Shown one piece after another: positions 8,823-18,206 of a stretch of 64,000 bases of DNA. Position 1 is the first letter of the stretch. Each line of letters opens with the position of its first letter. The stretch comes from Opitutus sp. (lineage in GTDB: Bacteria > Verrucomicrobiota > Verrucomicrobiia > Opitutales > Opitutaceae). Below the pieces are notes generated by a model, which was not told the origin of the DNA, made no database searches, and worked only from the letters and a program-made list of their open reading frames with translations. The position numbers and the translations under genes were made by a program. Location: NCBI GenBank assembly GCA_024998815.1, contig JACEUQ010000002.1:758501-822500 (forward strand), read 5' to 3'.

Positions 8823-10484
8823 GAGCCTGTCGGACTTGGAAAAATAAACGCATTAAATATTTGTATTATATTGACTACCAATTAAAAGCGTAACTAAGTA
8901 GTTCCATGGCAACCAAGTTCGTTATAATTGATCGGCGCACTCCGTTACTGCTGCCGCCCGACCTGCGGGATTGGGTGAAGCCGGATCACTTGGTGCATTT
9001 TATCATCGATGCGGTTGACTTGATCGACGTCAGTTCGGTGTCCGTAAATCAGCGTGGGAGCGGCAGTGCGCAATACCCGCCGTCGATGCTCCTGAGTTTA
9101 CTGACTTACAGTTACGCGACGGGAGTTTTTTCCAGCCGCCAAATTGAGCGCACGACCTATGAAAACGTGGCAGTGCGCCTGCTCTGTGCCGACACGCACC
9201 CCGACCACGATACGATTTGCACGTTCCGCCGGGAGAACCGGGAATTGGTGCAAAAAGCTTTTGCTCAATTACTTCAGATGTCTGCGGCGTGCGGAGTGTT
9301 AAAGATCGGCAACGTCACGGTGGCCGTCGATGGCACCAAAATACTTGCCAACGCCAGCAAGCACTCGGCGGTGAGTTATGCCCATGCGGTTAAGACGATG
9401 GAAGTCCTTGATCTGGAAATCGCTGAACTGTTGCGCAAAGCCGACGCTGCGGACGCGATCCCGCTGCAAGACGGGTTGACGATCCCCGCAGAGATCCAGC
9501 GGCGCGAGGAGCGCAAGGCGACGTTGGCCAAGGCCAAGGCGGAAATCGAGGCCCGGGCGCATCTGCGGTTTCAGGCGGAACAAGCTGAGTATGAAGCTAA
9601 AATGGCAAAACGCTCCGCGTCCGAAGCCGACACGGGTAAAAAACCGCGTGGCCCAGTTCCCGTTCAGCCCGACCCCACTCCGGGCACGAAAGACCAGGTC
9701 AACCTGACCGATGAAGTCAGCCGGATTATGAAAACGGGCAACGGCTTCCAGCAGTGTTATAATGCACAAGCCGGGGCCGACACCGACTCGCGCCTGATCG
9801 TCGGTGCGCGGGTCTGTAATGCGCCCAATGATAAACAGCAGCTTGAGCCAAACCTGGCGGCCATCGCGCAACATATTGAGGTGGCGAACGTACTGATTGA
9901 CAGTGGTTTTGTGAGTGAAGCGGCGGTGACAAAGGCCGAGTCCGCACCGGACGCAACCACAACGGGCGTAACTGTATATGCAGCGATGAAACGGGAGCCG
10001 CATGGCCGCACGATCGCCCAACTCGAACAGCACGAAGACCCGCCGCAACCGGGCCCCGAGGCGAGCTTCGCCGAACGCATGATCCACCGCACCGCTACGG
10101 CCGCCGGACGAGCGTTATATAAACTACGGCAAGAAACCATTGAACCGATTTTTGGTATTATAAAAGAGGCGCTCGGCTTCCGACGTTTTTTAATGCGCGG
10201 ACTGGAAAAAGTATCCCTCGAATGGGAGCTGGTGTGCCTGGCCTACAACTTTAAGCGTCTTCATCGCCTCAACGCCAAACTGCGGCCGGCCTAACCTCGC
10301 CAACGCAGGAAAACCAACCCTCAAACACCAAAAAAATCCGGACGCGCCATTGATTAACCGCCCTAATCCAACGGGCCACAGCCCGAAGGAGTATTTTAGG
10401 CCCCAAAATCTATCCGCCACACTCAAAGTTGGCGCGCGGGCCGGGGACTTGGCCCGAACCCGCTTTTTTCAGTCCGACGGGCTG
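8823..10484 (+). mobile_element. IS1182-family insertion sequence
   Basis: The ends are inverted: GAGCCTGTCGGACTTGG on the left and, read inward, CAGCCCGTCGGACTG on the right. Both edges are flanked by CTAG (8819-8822 and 10485-10488). The left flank is a half copy of the R4 palindrome (CCAAAGTGTCACCTA), so the element landed in that repeat. It carries one intact transposase gene. Confidence 0.88.
8906..10294 (+). CDS. IS1182 family transposase
   Basis: A 462-aa transposase with the family N-terminal helical region (YPPSMLLSLLTYSYATGVFSSRQIE) and VAVDGTKILANASKH, which holds the first catalytic Asp. An internal coiled-coil insertion follows (residues about 170-245), then GFQQCYNAQAGAD with VLIDSGFVSEA, and the C-terminal EPIFGIIKEALGFRRFLMRG with the catalytic Glu. 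It appears full length and uninterrupted, so the element may be active. Confidence 0.93.
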   Translation: MATKFVIIDRRTPLLLPPDLRDWVKPDHLVHFIIDAVDLIDVSSVSVNQRGSGSAQYPPSMLLSLLTYSYATGVFSSRQIERTTYENVAVRLLCADTHPDHDTICTFRRENRELVQKAFAQLLQMSAACGVLKIGNVTVAVDGTKILANASKHSAVSYAHAVKTMEVLDLEIAELLRKADAADAIPLQDGLTIPAEIQRREERKATLAKAKAEIEARAHLRFQAEQAEYEAKMAKRSASEADTGKKPRGPVPVQPDPTPGTKDQVNLTDEVSRIMKTGNGFQQCYNAQAGADTDSRLIVGARVCNAPNDKQQLEPNLAAIAQHIEVANVLIDSGFVSEAAVTKAESAPDATTTGVTVYAAMKREPHGRTIAQLEQHEDPPQPGPEASFAERMIHRTATAAGRALYKLRQETIEPIFGIIKEALGFRRFLMRGLEKVSLEWELVCLAYNFKRLHRLNAKLRPA

Positions 10485-10487
10485 CTA

Positions 10488-10710
10488 GGGCGTGTCTGGT
10501 TAAGATTGGAGCCAGATGAGGATGCAGGCGATGGAGACCATGGCGGCGAAGGTATCCGCGCATGGTCGGCCGCAGCGTTGCGCCCCAGTCAGCTTGTCCC
10601 GCTGGGCCTTATTTTTTTAGCTCGTCCCAATCGACATCGCTCGGAACGAATCTTTGTTGTTGGTTAACAGAATTATACAAATAGACCGCCAATCTTTACC
10701 GGACACGCCC
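10488..10710. mobile_element. IS5-family remnant (223 bp, internally deleted)
   Basis: Near-perfect 22-bp terminal inverted repeats: GGGCGTGTCTGGTTAAGATT on the left and, read inward, GGGCGTGTCCGGTAAAGATT on the right, with TA at both edges. The minus strand next to the left end encodes ADTFAAMVSIACILIWLQS then stop, the typical C-terminus of IS5-type transposases. The rest of the gene is deleted. The remaining bases up to 10769 hold nothing I can name. Confidence 0.8.
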
Positions 10711-10769
10711 TAGGGCTCCGGATCATACCCCGGAACGAACGCAGGGCAGGACAGCCTAGGGGCGTGCGG

Positions 10770-12434
10770 TTAAAACCCGTAGCCCGCTCGCAGCCAAATC
10801 CGCGGCATCGGCTCGCTGCTGGTGTCGGACTCCGGGGCTCCGCCACTCGTGCGCCAGGCCAACGCAAGGTCGGCGCTCCAGCGGTTGCGCTGAAAACGCA
10901 CACCCAGGCCGACGCCACTCAAGTCACGCTCGTTGGCTGTCGTACTCGCCGTGGGGTGGGTGTTTTGGTAAATGCGGCCGGCATCGACAAACAGGTAGGG
11001 CGTGAATGCCCCAACCGCGTAACGTAATTCGGCTTGCGCCAACAGCCCTTGGTCTCCGGTCGCTTCCCCTGTGGGGTAGGCGCGGATTCCACTCGCCCCG
11101 CCCAAGCTCAACTTTTCTGACGAATCGAGATTATTGGCCGCCGCCTGAGCGTTGATTCGCCCCATCAAACTCCAGCCCTGCGGCAGGTACTGAATTCGCA
11201 CCACATCTACATTAAATTTGTGAAAGGTGCCGCGGGTGTCGGTGGTGTCGGCCGCCGTCAAGTTTGCATCCAGGTCGAGGCGGCCGGGAGTCCAACTGAC
11301 GCTGCCATAGGTGATGCCGCCCCCGCACCAGAGGTCGCGGCGATCAAATTGAAGGCTGATTGGGAGTGAGATACTGGAACGCTCTTCCTCCGAGCCCACG
11401 CTGCTGCGTTCGTCGTGCAATTCTTTCGATTGAAAAGCGGTCGTTAGCGAGAGGTTGGAGGCCATGGAGCGGATCAGCGGATAGCTGACACTTCCCGTGG
11501 TGACTTTGGCCACGCCGGTGGCCCCGAGATTGGCGAATTCCTTGCCCAATTCGTAACTGGTGTAGGCGTAACCGGCCGATCCGCGTAAACCGGAAGTGCC
11601 GAGCGGCGTGTTGTAATTAAGTGAACCGAGCAGCAGATCTTCGTTACTGGCGAGGGTGCGCAACGTGATCTGGTCGCCGAGCTGGAAGGGGCTGTTAATC
11701 GCCAGGTTCGCCTGGGCCCGATATTGGCCACTGAAACGGCTCCCCCAGTTGTCCAGCCCCACGTCGCCGGTGATCAGCGCGGTCCGCTCCACTTTCACGC
11801 CAAGGTCGCCGGTTCCCGATTCGGCTCCGGGTTTGATCACCGGGGTGGTGGCGACCCCGGGCTGATCATTCAAAATCAACACCGCGCGTTCCAGCGAGGC
11901 GGTGGCGATGACCGCGCCCGGCTGCAACGGCGCTAAGAAACGTTGCGCTTGCTGGGCCAGTTTGGGGTCGGCGCTTTCGGCCGTCACCTGGCCATAGCGG
12001 CCTTCAAAAATATCGATTTGCAAGGTTCCGTCTTTCAAATCTTGCGGAGGCAGGACGGCGCGCGCGAAGGGATACCCACGCGCCCGGTACAGGGCGTCGA
12101 TTCGCTCGGCCAGCTGGCGCAGGCCAGCTAAATCCAGCGGTTGCTCCAAGGCGTTCGCCAGCGTGTGTTGCAGTTCGTCGGTGGCTACCTGGGTATTGCC
12201 GACGAAATGGATGGCGTGCAGGACGACGGTCGCCTCCGTCGGGCTTTTGGGCACGGCCGCTTTCGGAGTGGTCGGCAAGGCGACTTCGGGGTTGGGACGC
12301 GGCGCGACCGGGGGAGGCTGTAGTTGTTGCAGGGTTTCGCCTGCATTCGGCGCGGTTTGCGCCAAACCGGCGGAGCTAACCACGAGAGACGTCGCTAAAA
12401 CCAGCGCATGACCAGGGGAGAGTTTCATGAACAA
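10770..12434 (-). CDS. TpsB-type outer-membrane transporter (ShlB/FhaC family)
   Basis: The outer-membrane pore of a two-partner secretion system (554 aa). It has an N-terminal signal peptide (LVLATSLVVSSAGLAQ), a Pro-rich linker, a POTRA-type region (residues about 70-150, with VLHAIHFVGNTQVATDELQ and RARGYPFARAVLPPQDLKDG), then a 16-strand-type barrel. The barrel contains the family loop motif as IRAYPTGEATGDQG and ends in an aromatic residue (AGYGF) as expected for Bam-dependent insertion. It lies 39 bases downstream of the TpsA gene on the same strand, so it very likely exports that protein. Confidence 0.93.
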   Translation of the reverse strand: MFMKLSPGHALVLATSLVVSSAGLAQTAPNAGETLQQLQPPPVAPRPNPEVALPTTPKAAVPKSPTEATVVLHAIHFVGNTQVATDELQHTLANALEQPLDLAGLRQLAERIDALYRARGYPFARAVLPPQDLKDGTLQIDIFEGRYGQVTAESADPKLAQQAQRFLAPLQPGAVIATASLERAVLILNDQPGVATTPVIKPGAESGTGDLGVKVERTALITGDVGLDNWGSRFSGQYRAQANLAINSPFQLGDQITLRTLASNEDLLLGSLNYNTPLGTSGLRGSAGYAYTSYELGKEFANLGATGVAKVTTGSVSYPLIRSMASNLSLTTAFQSKELHDERSSVGSEEERSSISLPISLQFDRRDLWCGGGITYGSVSWTPGRLDLDANLTAADTTDTRGTFHKFNVDVVRIQYLPQGWSLMGRINAQAAANNLDSSEKLSLGGASGIRAYPTGEATGDQGLLAQAELRYAVGAFTPYLFVDAGRIYQNTHPTASTTANERDLSGVGLGVRFQRNRWSADLALAWRTSGGAPESDTSSEPMPRIWLRAGYGF

Positions 12435-12473
12435 GAAAGGGGAAGAGTTTATGATTAAAGGGAATGGGGTCGT

Positions 12474-15400
12474 TTAACGGCCGAACCGCAGGTCCGAGGC
12501 AGGGGAGAGAAAATCCTCCGGGATAAAAATACCGCCTCGTACAACTAACACGGTTAACGGTCCGCTCGAGGTCATGCTCGCACCCTCGAAGTCGCCGTGC
12601 TTCGGATTTAGCTCATTGGGTGCACGGGTATCGCCCGTGCTATCCAGGAAACTCCCGCCGGTCTTGAAGCCAATAGCCACAATCGGATCGGGGATCACCG
12701 GGACCAGCTTGGTCACAAGGGTCTGGGTTGTGCTCACGGCCACGGGAGTCGCCTCCCGCTCACGGTAGATGGCGTGCAGACCGGTGCCGAGCGCCGGGGT
12801 GAATTGGGTGGTTGTCTCGTCGCTGCCATAGCGGAAGCGGCCACTGCTTGCACCCAACAGCGCGGTCAACCCCGTGCTACCTTCGAGAGAACCGGTGAAT
12901 AAAGTCGCCCGTCCGCCGCTGCCGGTGGTGAAGGTCGGGCTGCCGCTCAGGACAATGTTGCCACCGGCGGCGGTGTTGGGCGTGGCGCTCTTGCCTGCGT
13001 TGAACACGATGGCCGAAGCGGTGGTGTTGGCGGTGCTGATATTCTGACTGACCGTCAGGTTGCCTGTGCCGGTTTCCACCGTGACGAGTCCGGTGGCGGT
13101 GATGCCGTTGGTCGCACCGACCGTGCCGATCGCCAGCGTGTCACTATCGAAGAACGAAATACCGCCGGTATTCGCCGCCAAGGTGGTTACATTGTTTGCG
13201 GTGTTCGTCAGCGTGTAGCTGCCACCCGTGCCCAACAAGGCGAGGCTGCCCGCAGTGATACCGGCCGATTGGGTGACCGCACCGGTGGTGTTGAGCGTGA
13301 GGGTATTGCTGCCGACGTTTAACGCCCCACCGACGACGATGTTACCGGTGTCGCTCAGTAAGATCACGCTGTCGTTGGCGGTGAATGCCCCTGTGGTGAT
13401 CAGGCCGGTGCCGTCGGATCGTCCGACCGTAATGCTCGAAAAGCCGTCGACGAAGTTCGTCGAAAAGTGAGCGGCGCTGAGGGCGAGGGTGCCGGCGCCA
13501 CCGCCCAGGCCAATGGTGGTGGCGGCAGTCAGTGGCTTGATCGTGAGTGCTCCCGTGGAGCGGTAGGTGCCCTCCAGGCTGACGGTATCGGCCGTGAGGG
13601 TGATCGCGCCGGTGGTGCTGGCCCCGCCCACGGTCGAGTTGCTCGCAATCGAGATCCCGCGCGAGGCGGAACCCAACCCAGCAGTGCCCGTGAGGCTGAT
13701 CGCCCCGCCGGTTGAGCTGACCACGTTGCTGTTACTGGAGCCCTCAAAGCTGATGCCGTGGTTGGTGTCGCCGGTGCCACCGCCGACACCAATGACCGTG
13801 AGGGCGCCGTTTTGTGTACTCACGGTGATGGTGCCCGTACCCGAGGAGTTATTCAAATTGACGCCATAATTGGCCACGTTGCCGCCGCCGGTTTCGTTGC
13901 CGCCCTGGCCGTTGAGGGTGATGGTGCCTGTGCCGGTGGTGGACACGGTGACGTTGCCGCCGGTGTCGCCCACCAGCTCGATGCCCTTGGCCCGACCGGC
14001 CGTGCCATCGCCATCGCGCCCCTGGCCATTCATCGTGATGTTACCTCCGGCGGCCGAGATCGTGGAATTACCAATCGTGATACCCATGTTGCCGGCACTT
14101 GGGCTGATGGTGTCGGAAATGTAATTGGCAACCGTTCGCAAGCCGTTGGCATTGCCGGAGCCATCACCGGCGGTGCCACCGCCCAGAGTGATGTTGCCGC
14201 CGTTGCTGCTCAGGGTGGTGCCAAACAGGGCAATGCCACCGCCGCCGGTGTTGTCGCTGTCACTGTTGAGCGTGATGCCGAGGGTGCCCGTGGACGACGA
14301 GATGCTGCTGCCGGAATTGAGCAGGATGTCGCCCGTGGTCTTGATCCGCAAAGTCGCGTTGCCGCCGCTGGCGTTGGTGATCGATTTGTTGGCGAGAACG
14401 CTGAAGTCGGTGTCGGCGGTAGTCTGGGTCAGCGTGGTGCTGGCCGCGCCGAGGGTCACGTTGCCGGTGTAGGTCTGCGCCCCGGTGGTGGTGACGCCTC
14501 CGCCGTTGATGGCGACGGTGGGGGCCGTGACGTTGAAAGAGGCCAGCGCTTTCGAGCCGCCGACCGCAGCGCTCAAGGTGACGGTCCCTGCGCCTGCATT
14601 GATCGTGAGCGGGGAGGCCGCCAGGTTGGTCTCACGCAGGTAACCGGTTACAGTGTTCCCCGTTTTGGGCAGGTCATTCCATTGCCCTTGGGTTCCGGTA
14701 AACTGAAGCGCGGACTCGGCTTCATCAGTCAAGGCGGATGACCCATTGAAGTTATTGGGTTCACCGGAACTGAAGTTCGAATACCCACCCGCTACGGTGC
14801 TGCCCCCGCCGCTGCCGTTGGTGTTTTGGGTGAAAAAAATCAGTCCGTTGGTGTCCAGACTGGCCTCGGGGCCGGCCACCCAGCGCCAACTGCTATTGCT
14901 GCCAATCCCCGTCACACGCCGGCCACCCAACCAATAGTCGGAAAAGTTCGTCGCCCGGCTGGCGATGGAATTTTCGAGCCGTGAGGTAATCGTCGCGAGG
15001 TAGGTGTCATTGGTCGCAGTGCCGGACCCTGATTGGGCCGCAGCCAAGGCAGCTGTCCAATCCAAGCCACTGGTGACGGCGGTGTAGCTGTTGCCCGAAT
15101 TCACCAGACCGCTAAACGACACGCTGCCACCGGCGGTGTTGATGGTGAGGCCACTGGTGTTGGCGATGATCGTTTCGCCCTGGAGTGAGAAACTACCACC
15201 TCCGGTGGACAGGGTGAGTGCGCTACCCCCGCTAAAATACACATCGCCCCCGAGCAAGGTGGTTACACCGTTGATCGAGCCGCTCGCTCCGGTACCGAAT
15301 TCGAGATTGCCGCCGTTGGTAGTGAGGTTGCTGCTCACCTGGATGTAGCCAGTGCCATTGCGGTCCGTGTCAGCGTCAAACACCAGGCCCAAGGTGCCGG

Positions 15401-16853
15401 TGGTCGATGAGATATCCGCATTGATGACGATGTCGCGGTGGGCGTTAAGCCGGAGTGTGGCATTGCCGCCGCTGGTTTTGCTGATGGTACTGGAAACGGT
15501 GATATCGCCGCTTTGGCTGCCGCCCGAACCGGTGGAGATCACCACATTGGTGCCGGCGTTGAGCTGAGTTTCCAGATCGGTGTTGAGGATAAACGACGAG
15601 TCGGCGGTCGAGGTCCAATTGGGGAAGCTCGGGCCGCCGGTGGTCGCGGTGCTGCCGATCTCGATGTTGATGGGGTCGAGCAGCCACTGGCCGCCTTGGC
15701 CGTTGGGCGCGGAGGCATTGGCGGTGATGCCCGCCACATCGAGCCAATAGCCGGAGGTTTCAATCGCACCACCGTTGCCGCTGAGCGCTCCGCCTTTGGC
15801 CTGAATCACGCCGTGGGCGCGGGTCTTCGAAGCGGCGTTATGAATATCGCTCCAGAGCACGACTTTGCCGCCATCGCCGGACTGAGTGGCGCTGGCGTCG
15901 ATCTGGGCCCCGGACTCCATGGTCACGGTGGTAGCTTGACGCAGAGAACCGCTGCCTTGCCAGTCGCCGCCGACCAACACCGTGCCGCCGCCGGTCGGGC
16001 CGGTCGCGGTTAAACGTGAGGTGTTCGCCAGGGTAATATGGTCGGCTTCGAGTACGATCCGGCCGCCTTGGTTCGTCAGGCTGCTGGCCTCGATCACGCC
16101 GCTGTGGTTAATCACACTGGTCTGAAGACTGTTTGCAGCTCGGGCCGAGAGATACACCTGGCCCCCCGAGGCGCGAATTGCCCCGCCTGTGGCGATCTGG
16201 GCGTCGAGAGCACCTTGGGTGATTTGCAGTTTGACCGGCCCGCCGAGGTCAAGCGTGGCGGCCTGGCCGGCACCGAGCAGGACGTTGCCGCCCGCCGCCT
16301 CGATGCTTCCGGTGGTGGTGACGGTGGCCGCGATCAACGCGATGCTGCCGCCGAGGCCGTTTTCGCCGCTGGCGATGAGTGTGCCTTGGTTGATAACGGA
16401 AGCGCCGCTGTTGCCGGCAAACGCGTAGTTACCGGCCATAAAATCGCTTGCGCCTAGGTTCAGTGTACTGGCAACCAAGCTGCCGACGTTGACCTGGGCG
16501 GTGGGGGTGAAGAGCACGCCATTGGGGTTGACCAAAAAAACCTGGCCGTTGGCCCGGAGCGCCCCCTGGATCACCGACACATCGGTGCCCACGACCCGGT
16601 TAAAGGCCACGGCACTGGCCGACGGCTGGACAAATTCGACGGTGTGGCCGGCGCCGATGTTAAAGCTCTGCCAGTCGGCCGCGAGTTTGGGTGTGGCCTG
16701 CGTGACAGTGAGGGTGGTGCCGGTCTGGTGGATCGTGCCGCTGCCGGCCACGATGCTACCTCCCGTGGGCAAATCAGCCGCCCAGGCCGCGATCCAGGTT
16801 GTCGCGACAAAACCAACTGAAAGGAATCCGAAGCGATAAGGCGTAAAAGTCAT
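12474..16853 (-). CDS. TpsA-type exoprotein with embedded C-type-lectin-like domain
   Basis: A 1459-aa secreted protein. After a signal peptide comes the TPS secretion domain (residues about 25-290), with hemagglutination-type motifs AFNRVVGTDVSVIQG and VFLVNPNGVLF. A long Gly/Thr/Ser/Asn-rich repetitive region typical of a beta-helix follows. Residues about 585-738 interrupt it with a lectin-like fold: YLATITSRLENSIAS, DYWLGGRR, WRWVAGPEA, GEPNNFNGSS, then GQWNDLPKTGNTVTGYL. The beta-helix resumes afterwards. The C-terminus lacks a barrel, consistent with export through the adjacent TpsB. A surface adhesin or glycan-binding role is an inference. The upstream minus-strand leader is A/T-rich (16920-16965). 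Confidence 0.92.
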   Translation of the reverse strand: MTFTPYRFGFLSVGFVATTWIAAWAADLPTGGSIVAGSGTIHQTGTTLTVTQATPKLAADWQSFNIGAGHTVEFVQPSASAVAFNRVVGTDVSVIQGALRANGQVFLVNPNGVLFTPTAQVNVGSLVASTLNLGASDFMAGNYAFAGNSGASVINQGTLIASGENGLGGSIALIAATVTTTGSIEAAGGNVLLGAGQAATLDLGGPVKLQITQGALDAQIATGGAIRASGGQVYLSARAANSLQTSVINHSGVIEASSLTNQGGRIVLEADHITLANTSRLTATGPTGGGTVLVGGDWQGSGSLRQATTVTMESGAQIDASATQSGDGGKVVLWSDIHNAASKTRAHGVIQAKGGALSGNGGAIETSGYWLDVAGITANASAPNGQGGQWLLDPINIEIGSTATTGGPSFPNWTSTADSSFILNTDLETQLNAGTNVVISTGSGGSQSGDITVSSTISKTSGGNATLRLNAHRDIVINADISSTTGTLGLVFDADTDRNGTGYIQVSSNLTTNGGNLEFGTGASGSINGVTTLLGGDVYFSGGSALTLSTGGGSFSLQGETIIANTSGLTINTAGGSVSFSGLVNSGNSYTAVTSGLDWTAALAAAQSGSGTATNDTYLATITSRLENSIASRATNFSDYWLGGRRVTGIGSNSSWRWVAGPEASLDTNGLIFFTQNTNGSGGGSTVAGGYSNFSSGEPNNFNGSSALTDEAESALQFTGTQGQWNDLPKTGNTVTGYLRETNLAASPLTINAGAGTVTLSAAVGGSKALASFNVTAPTVAINGGGVTTTGAQTYTGNVTLGAASTTLTQTTADTDFSVLANKSITNASGGNATLRIKTTGDILLNSGSSISSSTGTLGITLNSDSDNTGGGGIALFGTTLSSNGGNITLGGGTAGDGSGNANGLRTVANYISDTISPSAGNMGITIGNSTISAAGGNITMNGQGRDGDGTAGRAKGIELVGDTGGNVTVSTTGTGTITLNGQGGNETGGGNVANYGVNLNNSSGTGTITVSTQNGALTVIGVGGGTGDTNHGISFEGSSNSNVVSSTGGAISLTGTAGLGSASRGISIASNSTVGGASTTGAITLTADTVSLEGTYRSTGALTIKPLTAATTIGLGGGAGTLALSAAHFSTNFVDGFSSITVGRSDGTGLITTGAFTANDSVILLSDTGNIVVGGALNVGSNTLTLNTTGAVTQSAGITAGSLALLGTGGSYTLTNTANNVTTLAANTGGISFFDSDTLAIGTVGATNGITATGLVTVETGTGNLTVSQNISTANTTASAIVFNAGKSATPNTAAGGNIVLSGSPTFTTGSGGRATLFTGSLEGSTGLTALLGASSGRFRYGSDETTTQFTPALGTGLHAIYREREATPVAVSTTQTLVTKLVPVIPDPIVAIGFKTGGSFLDSTGDTRAPNELNPKHGDFEGASMTSSGPLTVLVVRGGIFIPEDFLSPASDLRFGR

Positions 16854-17085
16854 GAGGAAAGGAAACTAAGGGTTTATCCCTAGGCTTTACGGCACCCCCC
16901 GCGCATTTCTTTAATCTAAGTCGTTAAAAAATATAGAATTTATCGAAAATTGGGGGAGGGTAATCCGAGAGTGGAGGGGCGCTTCCATCCATCCATTAAC
17001 TAATTCCACATCACAATATTATGGGCTTTTACCGTTTCTGCATTATTTTTCAAACCCGATAAATCGACAAAAATCACCCTGGCCA

Positions 17086-17235
17086 GAATGGCACTTAGTT
17101 AGGCCCGACCGCCCCAAAGGGGCACTCGATCAAAGCCTAGGGCAACGCCCTAGGAATCATGGATTAAGGTACACCAGCCCTGAAGGGGCGACTTAACCGA
17201 AAAAGACGATAGCCCCGCCTAACTAAGTGCCATTC
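17086..17235. mobile_element. 150-bp MITE, copy 2, with 11-bp target duplication
   Basis: Same length and ends as the 7949-8098 element (GAATGGCACTTAGTTAGG and CCTAACTAAGTGCCATTC), with the interior palindrome CCTAGGGCAACGCCCTAGG. The flanking direct repeat here is CACCCTGGCCA (17075-17085 and 17236-17246), unlike the repeat at copy 1. This indicates two independent insertions. Confidence 0.9.
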
Positions 17236-17246
17236 CACCCTGGCCA

Positions 17247-17677
17247 CTTCAGACCTTTTCTTTCTTCAGCGGTTGTGGGTCTCCGGCCAGACCCTTGCCG
17301 GAGACATTCGATCACCAAAACCAACCAAATCGCCCCGCCCCCCCCCTAAGCACCGCCCGCGCACGCGGCAGTTGCTGCGTCATCGAGATGCCTCCGACCC
17401 TGCGTTTTTTCTCAGCTGGCAACTGCGCACAGGCGAACACGGAGTTCGAGCGTTTCATATCCCCAAAGCGCGAAATCCCACTCCAAATGTAGCCATGTAA
17501 CACCCGGTCCCTTACGGCTGCTGCTGGTTATCCCCTCTTAAAATTCATCAACCGTCTGCGATCTGTGCCCATCTGTGAAATCTGTGGTTAAAACTTCGGC
17601 GTTTGGAATTAACGCCAAGGCCCCATGACCAAAACGAGCGGCGTTGACCTGCGCGGGGCGTCCGGTCACTCCGGCCC
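17247..17677. other. intergenic stretch with hairpin and R6 half repeat
   Basis: No convincing gene. Near 17280-17306, GTCTCCGGC and GCCGGAGAC form a perfect nine-base stem. 17562-17603 is an R6 half copy matching 6669-6710. The last 40 bases are homologous to the region upstream of the first 73-aa gene copy. Short open frames here are Pro/Arg-rich and look non-coding. Confidence 0.6.
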
Positions 17678-17899
17678 ATGCTCACTCTGCCTGAAGACGA
17701 ACTCACGTTCCTAACCGACCTGGTCAAAACCTCCCGTCAAAAGCCCCACCATGTCGAGTGGGTCGATCGTGACGGCACCGAGCGCGTCACCGTGCTAACG
17801 CCAGCGGAAGCGGTGCGGGTCAATAAAGTGGCTCACGGCCTGAAGATTTCCAAGAGCGAGGTCCTGCGTCAGGCCGCCCACGTGCCGGTTAAGAAGTAA
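17678..17899 (+). CDS. duplicated small hypothetical protein, copy 2 (73 aa)
   Basis: Nearly identical to the protein at 8530-8751 (one Ser for Gly). The ATG and the upstream sequence GCGTTGACCT are shared by both copies. Downstream, both copies lead within about 70 bases to the R4 palindrome. The palindrome is complete here and interrupted by IS1182 at copy 1, so this locus shows the likely ancestral arrangement. Function unknown. Confidence 0.72.
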   Translation: MLTLPEDELTFLTDLVKTSRQKPHHVEWVDRDGTERVTVLTPAEAVRVNKVAHGLKISKSEVLRQAAHVPVKK

Positions 17900-17949
17900 C
17901 CAAGTTCCTCCCTCGCCCCCGTATCACGCCCCGCTTGTTTCCCTGACCA

Positions 17950-17990
17950 CCAAGCCAAAGTGTCACCTAATAGGTGACACTTTGGCTTGG
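17950..17990. repeat. R4 palindrome (41 nt), left copy
   Basis: An odd-length palindrome with arms CCAAGCCAAAGTGTCACCTA and its inverse around one central base. It could act as a terminator-like hairpin for the 73-aa gene. An identical copy at 18452-18492 lies on the other side of the inserted MITE block. Further copies are split by IS1182 (8.8 kb) and IS1380 (28.4 kb). Confidence 0.9.
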
Positions 17991-17991
17991 G

Positions 17992-18206
17992 CTGGAGTTT
18001 GGCCCCAAAACGAGTTGAGATCCGTCCCCCCAGCTAAGGTAGAAGCTTACCGCAGGTAGCAACGGCATGGGTTTCGATGCGTTCGTTGACGTGCGGGTGG
18101 CTGTTGCGAAGTCTGCGAAACTCTCCGGAGTGATCAGCTCAGATCGCCATACATGATGCGCCGCACCTGTGTGGTTCTTGGCACGAGTTAAACGGCCAAA
18201 CTCCAG
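17992..18206. mobile_element. MITE sharing ends with the AbrB/transposase element (215 bp)
   Basis: Begins CTGGAGTTTGGCCCCAAAA and ends GGCCAAACTCCAG, the same 13-bp terminal inverted repeat as the 1820-bp elements at 57.7 and 59.6 kb. The interior has short matches to the transposase end of those elements (GAAGTCTGCGAAACTCTC versus GAAGTCGGAGAAACTCTC). It has no gene. It is followed directly by the 244-bp block also found after the second big element. Confidence 0.8.

Noticed and set aside
13758-14741. 327-codon plus-strand frame inside tpsA
   Set aside because: Gly/Ala/Val-rich antisense of the repetitive exoprotein gene.
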